Shown here one piece after another: positions 14,756-19,597 of a stretch of 19,597 bases of DNA. A program made the position numbers and the translations under genes. The stretch lies in NCBI GenBank assembly GCA_023424095.1, contig JAFAEG010000125.1:1-19597 (forward strand), written 5' to 3'. Each line of letters opens with the position of its first letter. Position 1 is the first letter of the stretch. The notes beneath the pieces were generated by a model, which worked only from the letters and a program-made list of their open reading frames with translations, was not told where the DNA came from and searched no databases. This stretch comes from Pseudomonadota bacterium. Its GTDB lineage: Bacteria; Pseudomonadota; Alphaproteobacteria; Sphingomonadales; Sphingomonadaceae.

Positions 14756-15046
14756 CTAGCGCAGTTTCTCGATTTCACGGGCGGTGCGCTCGGCCGGATC
14801 GGTGGCGATGCGTTCCAGCACCGCGATCCGCTCCTCCAGCCGCGACACCTGGCCGTGCAATTTCTCATTCTCGCCGCTCAGCAGGGCGATCTGCCGGGCG
14901 TCGTCCGGTGATCCCTTGTGCGACACGCCGGACCATTCATTCTCGACCGGATAGCCGTGACGCGCACGGATCCAGTTGTTGATGAGCCAGCCGGCGGTGC
15001 TGATCAGCACCAGGGCGACGACGAAGGTGGGGCCTCCCCAGTCCAT
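14756..15046 (-). CDS. Psp-array small membrane protein A
   Basis: This is the first small gene after pspC, with 96 residues. A membrane segment (about 6-25) is followed by the basic WIRARHGYPVENEW motif, a polar linker, and a coiled coil (about 52-95) with LERI at 77-80. It ends ATDPAERTAREIEKLR exactly at the C-terminus, as PspC does. The gap to pspC is 19 bp and holds AAGGAGAG. Its place behind pspB-pspC and the shared C-terminal block suggest that it works in, or competes within, the Psp membrane complex. That is inference; the family is not one I recognise by name. Confidence 0.8.
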   Translation of the reverse strand: MDWGGPTFVVALVLISTAGWLINNWIRARHGYPVENEWSGVSHKGSPDDARQIALLSGENEKLHGQVSRLEERIAVLERIATDPAERTAREIEKLR

Positions 15047-15065
15047 CTCCTTATCTCTCCTTGCG

Positions 15066-15461
15066 TCAACGCAGCCGGTCGATCTCGCGCGCCAGGCGCT
15101 TGTCGGGGCTGGTCAGGTAGGTTTCGGCCGCGGCAAGGCGGCGATCGAGGTCGCGGAAGCGGGCGCGGATCGAGCGGGCGGAAGCATGCGGGTTGCGCCG
15201 CACCTTCTTCCAGAACTCCTTCTCCTCGATGTCCTGCCGCTCCATCCGGCGCTCATATTCTTCCGGCCGGGTGCCGGCCGAACCGGCGGCGACATAATAA
15301 GCGACGATCGAGAGCGGCCCGAGCACCGCCATGCTACCGAGCGCGATCAGTCGCACCCAGGTCACGTCGATGCCGAAATGCTCGGCCATCCCCGCGCACA
15401 CGCCCTTGATCTTGGCGTTGCGCTTGTCGAGGTAGAAGCGGGTGTTGGGGCCGCCCATCAT
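15066..15461 (-). CDS. pspC: Phage-shock protein C (PspC), with extended C-terminal tail
   Basis: The 131-residue protein has the PspC domain at residues 5-62: FYLDKRNAKIKGVCAGMAEHFGID followed by a membrane segment (about 36-58). PspC with PspB senses envelope stress and releases PspA from PspF in enterobacteria. The cytoplasmic part (63-131) is charged and helical and ends AETYLTSPDKRLAREIDRLR (112-131), which aligns without gaps to the last 20 residues of array member A. The start overlaps the pspB stop by 4 nt (ATGA). The length is slightly above E. coli PspC (119). No missing key element is seen. Confidence 0.92.
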   Translation of the reverse strand: MMGGPNTRFYLDKRNAKIKGVCAGMAEHFGIDVTWVRLIALGSMAVLGPLSIVAYYVAAGSAGTRPEEYERRMERQDIEEKEFWKKVRRNPHASARSIRARFRDLDRRLAAAETYLTSPDKRLAREIDRLR

Positions 15462-15805
15462 GCCCGCTCCTGCTTGGCCAGGTTCGTCCGGCTCTTGCGG
15501 CCACGCAGGGCCTTCAGCTCGCTCTCGAGATCGGCCAGTTCCGAACGCTCGTCGCTCAGCGCCGGGCGGCGATCGTCGCCGGCAAGCGGGTTCCAGTTCG
15601 GATTCTCGTCGGCCAGGATGCGCTCGAGCGTGCGCATCCGGTCGTCGAGCCGGCGGGCCAGATCATAGAGATCGTCCAGCATCGTCTCGTCTTCGGTGGT
15701 CAGCGACGTCTTCGTCTTCCACTTGGTGACGTAGTGGAGGATCAGCCACGGGAATGCGATGAACAGGATCGGGATGATGATGATGGGAATCCACTCGCCG
15801 TCCAT
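15458..15805 (-). CDS. pspB: Phage-shock protein B (PspB), long form
   Basis: The 115-residue protein has an N-terminal membrane segment (about 6-26, IPIIIIPILFIAFPWLILHY) and a coiled coil with the PspB signature RMRTLERILADENPNW (56-71). E. coli PspB ends at this point (74 residues). Here a further ~44 polar residues follow, with a second coiled coil (about 83-103) and a basic end. PspB and PspC form the inner-membrane sensor of the Psp response. It lies 5 bp after pspA and overlaps pspC by 4 nt. The long C-terminal extension is unusual compared with enterobacteria. Confidence 0.92.
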   Translation of the reverse strand: MDGEWIPIIIIPILFIAFPWLILHYVTKWKTKTSLTTEDETMLDDLYDLARRLDDRMRTLERILADENPNWNPLAGDDRRPALSDERSELADLESELKALRGRKSRTNLAKQERA

Positions 15806-15810
15806 GACCC

Positions 15811-16512
15811 TTAGCTCCCCTTCGCTTCGTCAGATCCGGTCTGGTTCGACCGCTTCGCCAGCGACGCCTTCAGCGCCTCCAGTTCGGCATCGACCTTGTC
15901 GGCGCTGCGCAGCTCGGCGATTTCCTCGTCCAGGCTCTTGGGGCCCGCGCCCAGCGCCAGCGCGTCTGCTTCGCCTTCGGCCAGATCGGCGTGGCGCTCC
16001 AGCACGTCGAAGCGGCTGAACGCTTCCTGCGTCTTCGGGCCGGCATACATTTCGCGCATGCGGACGCGGTTGTGGGCGTTCTCCATGCGGGTCATGATCG
16101 CGCTCTGGCGGGTGCGGGCCTCGCGCAGCTTGTTCTGCAACTTCGCGATGTCCGCCTCCGACGCCTTCAGCGCGTCGTCCAGCACGTCGATCTCGACCTG
16201 CAGCTCGGCCGCCATGTCGGCCGCCTTCTGCTTCTCGTAGAGCGCGGCCTTGGCCAGATCCTCGCGGTCCTTGCTCAGCGCCAGCTCGGCCTTCTCGACC
16301 CAGCTGTCCTGCATCCGCTCCAGCTTGGCGATGTGGCGGCGCATTTCCTTCTGGTCGGCGATGGTGCGCGCGGCGGAGGCGCGAACCTCGACCAGAGTCT
16401 CCTCCATCTCCATGATGATCATGCGGATCATCTTCGCCGGGTCTTCCGCCTTATCGAGCAGGTCGGTGACGTTGGCGGCGATGATGTCGCGGGTCCGCGA
16501 AAAAATGCTCAT
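15811..16512 (-). CDS. pspA: Phage-shock protein A (PspA), ESCRT-III-like membrane effector
   Basis: The 233-residue protein is almost entirely helical coiled coil, as expected for PspA/Vipp1/IM30. It starts MSIFSRTRDIIAANVTDLLD, the amphipathic membrane-binding helix, followed by KAEDPAKMIRMIIMEMEETLVEVR, the most conserved PspA segment. PspA binds stressed inner membrane and, when idle, inhibits PspF. The start ATG 16512 has GAAGGAA 9-10 bases upstream and matches E. coli PspA. The frame stays open upstream to an ATG at 16671, which would add 53 residues of low-complexity sequence. The C-terminal ~20 residues are a polar Lys/Ser-rich tail. It is the first recognised psp gene after the sigma-54 promoter. 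Confidence 0.95.
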   Translation of the reverse strand: MSIFSRTRDIIAANVTDLLDKAEDPAKMIRMIIMEMEETLVEVRASAARTIADQKEMRRHIAKLERMQDSWVEKAELALSKDREDLAKAALYEKQKAADMAAELQVEIDVLDDALKASEADIAKLQNKLREARTRQSAIMTRMENAHNRVRMREMYAGPKTQEAFSRFDVLERHADLAEGEADALALGAGPKSLDEEIAELRSADKVDAELEALKASLAKRSNQTGSDEAKGS

Positions 16513-16663
16513 GAACAACGGTTCCTTCAAAATATCGAACATCCCATTGGCACGTCCGGCATCCACGCGCTGACCGCGGCCGGGGGCCGCCGCCTTCGCG
16601 TCATCCGCGCCAGCATCGAACGGCATCAAAGCCGCCGCAATGCTGATCTTGGCGCCGCGCGTC

Positions 16664-16777
16664 TCAGGCATGATGGCCTTCGACCGCGACCGGTGCGCCA
16701 CCGGCATAGACCAAAGTCGGCGCGGCAACGACCAGGATCATCCCGATCGTGGCGAAGATGCGCGCGAAAGCGGACAT
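16664..16777 (-). CDS. Short ORF for a 37-residue hydrophobic or exported peptide, first in the psp transcript
   Basis: ATG 16777 to TGA 16664-16666 codes for 37 residues: MSAFAR, a hydrophobic run IFATIGMILVVAAPTLVYA, then GGAPVAVEGHHA. AAGGAG lies 10 bases before the ATG. The hydrophobic run ends in a signal-peptidase-like VYA-GG site, so the product could be a one-pass membrane peptide or a short exported peptide of about 12 residues. It starts about 43 bases after the transcription start predicted from the sigma-54 promoter, so it should be the first ORF of the psp mRNA. Its stop overlaps an ATG (ATGCCTGA) in the pspA frame. No family is recognised, and translation is not proven. Confidence 0.5.
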   Translation of the reverse strand: MSAFARIFATIGMILVVAAPTLVYAGGAPVAVEGHHA

Positions 16778-16830
16778 GATGTTCGAACTCCTTCTTCTCC
16801 GCCCCGACCACCGGGGCTTGCCCGGAACTT

Positions 16831-16846
16831 TGCAACCGCCGTGCCA
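16831..16846 (-). promoter_or_regulatory. Sigma-54 (-24/-12) promoter of the psp operon
   Basis: Read on the minus strand, the sequence is TGGCAC-GGCGG-TTGCA, a complete match to the sigma-54 consensus TGGCAC-N5-TTGC[AT]. It points at pspA and lies beside the divergent gene of the sigma-54 activator PspF. Transcription should begin near 16820. PspF sites would be expected at 16850-16945, but none can be named from sequence. Confidence 0.88.
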
Positions 16847-16947
16847 GCAGGCGGGAATGGCGGAAAACTGCGGAATCTTGTGATTTCGTCCACGTCACAA
16901 TTCGAAAAATCTTGCCAACTCTCGGTAAAATGCGCCAAGTCGCGGGA

Positions 16948-18009
16948 ATGGATCGCACGACGCATCTGGTGGGTCAGGCCAGTTCATTCCTGGATGCGGT
17001 AGAGCGCGCCAGCCGCGCCGCGCCGCTCGACCGGCCGGTGCTGGTGATCGGCGAACGCGGCACCGGCAAGGAGCTGATCGCCGAGCGTCTGCACCATCTG
17101 TCCAACCGCTGGGACGGCCCGTTGATCGTGCTGAACTGCGCGGCTCTGCCCGAGACGCTGATCGAGGCGGAATTGTTCGGCCACGAGGCCGGCGCCTTCA
17201 CCGGCGCGACGAAAGCCCGCGCCGGCCGGTTCGAGGAGGCCGACGGCGGCACGCTCTTCCTCGACGAACTCGCCACCCTCTCCAAGCCCGCCCAGGACCG
17301 GCTGCTGCGCGCGATCGAATATGGCGAGGTCACCCGCATCGGCGCCTCGCGTCCGGTCCGCGTCGACGTCCGCATCGTCGCCGCGACCAACGAGCATCTG
17401 CCGGCTTTGGTCGAGCAGCACCGCTTCCGCGCCGATCTGCTCGACCGCCTCTCGTTCGAGGTCGTCACCCTGCCGCCGCTCCGCCATCGGGAGAGCGACA
17501 TATCCATCCTCGCCGACCATTTCGGCCGCCGCATGGCGCTTGAGCTGGAATGGGATCAGTGGCCCGGCTTCAGCCGTGCCGCGCAGGAGAAGCTGGTCGA
17601 TTACCAATGGCCCGGCAACGTCCGCGAATTGCGCAACGTGGTCGAGCGCGCCGTCTATCGCTGGGCCGTCGCCGACGCGCCGATCGACGACATTCAGTTC
17701 GATCCCTTCGCCTCTCCCTGGGTTCCCCAGGGCCAGGCGCCCCAACTCACTCCCCTGCCGCCGGCGGGAGCGGCAGCGCGGCAGGCGCGGGGAGGGCCCG
17801 AAGGAGACGCAAACGCCGTCGTCGTGCAGGCCCCGCAATATGACCCGGTCAGCTGCGCCGACTTCCGCCTCGCCATCGCCGAATATGAAAAGGCTATCCT
17901 CGCCGCGGCGCTGGAGAAATGCCGCTGGAACCAGCGGGCCGCCGCCAAGGAATTGAAGCTCAGCTACGACCAGCTCCGCCACGCCATGCGCCGCCACGAG
18001 ATGCAGTGA
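16948..18009 (+). CDS. pspF: Sigma-54-dependent psp operon activator PspF
   Basis: This 353-residue AAA+ bacterial enhancer-binding protein has no N-terminal sensory domain, as in E. coli PspF. Walker A is GERGTGKE (35-42), the sigma-54 contact loop GAFTGA is at 82-87, and Walker B is TLFLDE (102-107). FRADLLDRLSFEVVTLPPLRHRESDI and WPGNVRELRNVVERAVYR follow in order. The C-terminal Fis-type helix-turn-helix is WNQRAAAKELKLSYDQLRHAMRR (from about 328). ATG 16948 (MDRTTHLVGQ) aligns with the E. coli start; ATG 16930 or TTG 16912 would be slightly longer. The linker between the AAA+ and DNA-binding parts (about 255-300) is Pro/Ala-rich and longer than in E. coli, and its DNA is palindromic. It is divergent from the psp operon. 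Confidence 0.95.
   Translation: MDRTTHLVGQASSFLDAVERASRAAPLDRPVLVIGERGTGKELIAERLHHLSNRWDGPLIVLNCAALPETLIEAELFGHEAGAFTGATKARAGRFEEADGGTLFLDELATLSKPAQDRLLRAIEYGEVTRIGASRPVRVDVRIVAATNEHLPALVEQHRFRADLLDRLSFEVVTLPPLRHRESDISILADHFGRRMALELEWDQWPGFSRAAQEKLVDYQWPGNVRELRNVVERAVYRWAVADAPIDDIQFDPFASPWVPQGQAPQLTPLPPAGAAARQARGGPEGDANAVVVQAPQYDPVSCADFRLAIAEYEKAILAAALEKCRWNQRAAAKELKLSYDQLRHAMRRHEMQ
17750..17794. repeat. Palindromic REP-like sequence inside the pspF linker
   Basis: CTCCCCTGCC at 17750-17759 can pair with GGCAGG...GGGGAG at 17780-17794, and inner pairings exist with GGCGGGAG (17763-17770) and CGGCAG (17771-17776). It codes in frame for a Pro/Ala/Gly-rich stretch between two conserved domains. 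The arms resemble the C/T-rich arms of the palindromes at 3670-3693 and 19447-19575. Confidence 0.45.
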
Positions 18010-18274
18010 AGGCGGTCCGGGAAGGACCTCCTGGCCGTTCGATGATCCGCTCGCGTCTCACCTTGTAATGTCACGAGGGTCGAGCGCCTCGATCTTGAAC
18101 ATGGATCAATCAATTCTTGTTCCACCGCTCGCGCAGCTCGGTGGAGCGCGCCCGCGGGTGCGGTTGCCCAATGCGCCCGAAGCAAACGGACAAGCGGGCC
18201 CCCCACGGAAACTGGTGCTCCGCGATGATGCGGCGCTTCTAGATTGCTCCCCGGCCAGCCCGCGCCCCCGCAAA
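18010..18274. other. Convergent gap between pspF and terL with no gene seen
   Basis: This 265-bp stretch lies between the stops of pspF and terL. It holds a hairpin at 18121-18145 (TCCACCG/CGGTGGA) and a weak one next to the pspF stop (GGTCC/GGACC, about 18014-18028). No ORF with a convincing protein is seen on either strand, and no portal gene follows terL. Confidence 0.6.
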
Positions 18275-19597
18275 TCAGAGCCCCCGCACGCTCGGCCCGG
18301 CCCCACCCGGACACAGCGCATCCAGCGCCCAGACCATCGCGTCCGCCCGGTCCGGCGATCGCCCCGGTCCCTGATAGCCCTCGTCATAGCTGAGCGCGCA
18401 CAATTGCGCCTCCAGCCGCGCAAACACCCCCGCAAACTTCGCCCGCTTGGCCTCGAACAGGGCCGCCGCCACCGCCGCCCGCTCGGCTTTGCCCTTGTGC
18501 GCCCGCACCAGCCGCACCGGCACCGCCGCCCCGCCGGAGCGCAGCACCGACCGGATCATCTCCCCGCCATTGTTCGCCTCCGCCACGATCGACGCCGCGC
18601 CCCAGACCTCCGCCGCCGCCGCGACCTTGCGCGCCCACCCCTCCGGCGACAGCCCGCCCGCCGAGGCATCGGCCAGGACATAGGCGACCCCGTCCACGCC
18701 CAGCCCGCACACGACGATCCCGCACTCATCCCCCAACGCCGTCGCCGGCGGATCCACCCCGACGACAATGCGCGCAAACAGCCCCTCTCCTTCAGGCGAG
18801 GGGCAGGCCGCATCGCGGCCGGGGAGGGGGCGGAACACGCGCGGATCCCGCTTCAGATAAGGCAGCACCTCCGCCACCGCCGCCGCGGGCAACGCCGCCG
18901 GCCACCCCCGCATCCCCTCGATCCCCGCCCGAGTCCAAAGCGCCCCGCTCACCTCCTCCAGATATTCCCCGCCCAATTCCTGCCGCGCCAGCAAGGCGGT
19001 CAGCCGCCCCTTTTGCTTCTCCACCCAGCCTTCCGGCAGATGCGGATTGCGTCCCGAAGCCCCGCGCGTCACCGCCACATCCGTCTCGCCGAGCAGCCGC
19101 CGAAGCGCCTCCACCCGCCGCGGCGTCGTCGTCACCAAGGCGCGCGGCGCAGCCCCGCGCCGCAGCCCAAGCTGCAGATTGTCCCACGTCTCCTGCGGGT
19201 GCCGCCACTTGGCCAGCTCGTCGCACCAGGCATAATCATGCTCCGGCCCGCGCAGGCCATCGGGATGCGACCCCGAATATAAAAACGCCTCCGCCCCGCT
19301 CGCGAACAGGATCCGCCGACGCGCGAATGACCACTCCACCACCTCGTCCCGCCCCGCCACCGCGAGGATCCCCGAAGCCCCCTCCACCATCACCCGCCGC
19401 GCCTCATCCAGCGAAGCCGCGACAAGCGCGATCCGCACCTTCGATTGCCCCTCTCCCTGCAAGGGATGCACAGGTGAGCCGTGCCCGACACGGCTCAGCC
19501 CTGTCCGGGGGACAGGGCGACCTGTGCATGGAGGGGCCCACTGCGCAGCAGTGGGAGGGTGAGGGTCGTTCCTTATCTTACATCCTCTCCCCTTCAG
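18275..19597 (-). CDS. Phage/GTA-type terminase large subunit (partial, N-terminus outside window)
   Basis: The open frame runs 441 codons from the window edge to the stop at 18275. The visible part fits the large terminase of alphaproteobacterial gene transfer agents, which packages DNA into the particle. It shows RIALVAASLDEARRVMVEG, the Walker B-like DYAWCDELAKWR, the coupling motif LVTTTPRR, LARQELGGEYLEEVSGALWTR, the nuclease strand VVGVDPP with its acidic residue, and the final SPDRADAMVWALDAL. The Walker A segment is not in the window. Two G/C-rich palindromic stretches are coded in frame: one before RIALVAAS and one between the ATPase and nuclease parts (18782-18832). GTG 19471 is a possible but unlikely start, since it would leave out the ATP-binding loop. 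The protein may be whole with insertions, or a decaying copy. Confidence 0.82.
   Translation of the reverse strand: MKGRGCKIRNDPHPPTAAQWAPPCTGRPVPRTGLSRVGHGSPVHPLQGEGQSKVRIALVAASLDEARRVMVEGASGILAVAGRDEVVEWSFARRRILFASGAEAFLYSGSHPDGLRGPEHDYAWCDELAKWRHPQETWDNLQLGLRRGAAPRALVTTTPRRVEALRRLLGETDVAVTRGASGRNPHLPEGWVEKQKGRLTALLARQELGGEYLEEVSGALWTRAGIEGMRGWPAALPAAAVAEVLPYLKRDPRVFRPLPGRDAACPSPEGEGLFARIVVGVDPPATALGDECGIVVCGLGVDGVAYVLADASAGGLSPEGWARKVAAAAEVWGAASIVAEANNGGEMIRSVLRSGGAAVPVRLVRAHKGKAERAAVAAALFEAKRAKFAGVFARLEAQLCALSYDEGYQGPGRSPDRADAMVWALDALCPGGAGPSVRGL
18782..18832. repeat. Palindromic REP-like insert within terL
   Basis: Hairpins CCCCTC/GAGGGG (18782-18787, 18798-18803) and GGCCGC/GCGGCC (18806-18811, 18815-18820) are followed by GGGGAGGGGG. 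On the terL strand it codes in frame for about 14 residues (PGRDAACPSPEGEG) between two conserved parts of the protein. Confidence 0.6.
19447..19575. repeat. Compound palindromic element in the terL frame
   Basis: TGCACAGGT (19467-19475) pairs with ACCTGTGCA (19520-19528). Inside are hairpins GAGCCGTG/CACGGCTC (19476-19496) and CCCTGTCC/GGACAGGG (19499-19517). Next to it is CCCACTGC/GCAGTGGG (19537-19555). The flanks are CCCCTCTCCCTGCA and GGGAGGGTGAGGG. The last hairpin and its flanks resemble GGGGACCAGC-GAA-GCTGGTGGAGGG near 3693-3717, so both probably belong to one repeat family. The terL reading frame stays open through it. Confidence 0.7.

Noticed and set aside
13014..15046. Recurring DNA similarity along the small-gene array read as a CRISPR or tandem DNA repeat
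   Set aside because: Similarity is at the protein level, spacing is irregular, and each unit is an ORF with its own ribosome-binding site.
18071..18115. 14-codon minus-strand ORF (MFKIEALDPRDITR)
   Set aside because: It is too short, has an in-frame stop just before it and no ribosome-binding site. It could be a gene remnant but cannot be supported.
18121..18185. tRNA-like stretch (GCTCGGTGGAGC followed by GGGTGCGGTTGCCC) between pspF and terL
   Set aside because: It resembles a D-arm and T-arm, but there is no anticodon arm, no acceptor stem and no proper T-loop. At most it is a decayed tRNA end, and chance in GC-rich DNA is as likely.
18068..19282. 404-codon plus-strand frame opposite terL
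   Set aside because: The translation is Arg/Pro/His-rich with no recognisable domain, while the minus strand codes for conserved terminase motifs.

Overview
The window looks like chromosomal DNA from an alphaproteobacterium of the sphingomonad group (order Sphingomonadales). The evidence is high GC, an alphaproteobacterial ChpT, a che operon that starts with a CheA lacking an obvious P2 domain, a Psp operon with its own PspF, a gene-transfer-agent-type large terminase, and G/C-rich palindromic repeats in and between genes. The genus cannot be fixed from the sequence.

Left part (1-4362): rpoH (heat-shock sigma factor) and an RluA-family pseudouridine synthase lie on the minus strand. Divergent from them on the plus strand are a secreted protein with a TonB C-terminal domain and chpT. 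After chpT comes a ~218-bp cluster of nested palindromes (MITE/REP-like), then a glyoxalase I gene on the minus strand.

Middle part (4483-12123, plus strand): a tight chemotaxis operon cheA-cheW-cheY-cheB-cheR with overlapping or close junctions, followed by an AmpD/AmiD-type amidase, the RNase P RNA gene rnpB, a Yip1-family membrane protein with a good terminator behind it, and a J-domain protein. ChpT (the phosphotransferase that feeds CtrA in Caulobacter) lies nearby, and a CtrA-box-like sequence lies upstream of cheA.

Right-centre part (12139-16777, minus strand): a phage-shock (Psp) operon. A near-perfect sigma-54 promoter (16831-16846) lies beside the divergent activator gene pspF. The transcript should first meet a 37-codon ORF for a hydrophobic or exported peptide, then pspA, pspB and pspC. 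Seven more small genes follow in tandem, each coding for a 76-108 residue protein with one N-terminal membrane segment and a coiled coil. All have a C-terminal block of the type RhxxLERIxTD...EIExLR, reduced in the last one. The first half of the block is also in PspB and the second half is the C-terminal tail of PspC. This expanded, PspB-like paralogue array is the most novel feature of the window. A sufE gene and a PaaI-like thioesterase follow on the same strand.

Right end (16948-19597): pspF (plus) and a gene-transfer-agent-type large terminase (minus, running off the window edge). No portal gene lies downstream of the terminase. Palindromic, REP-like sequences are embedded in frame in the pspF linker and at two places in the terminase, much like the palindromic elements known inside Rickettsia genes.
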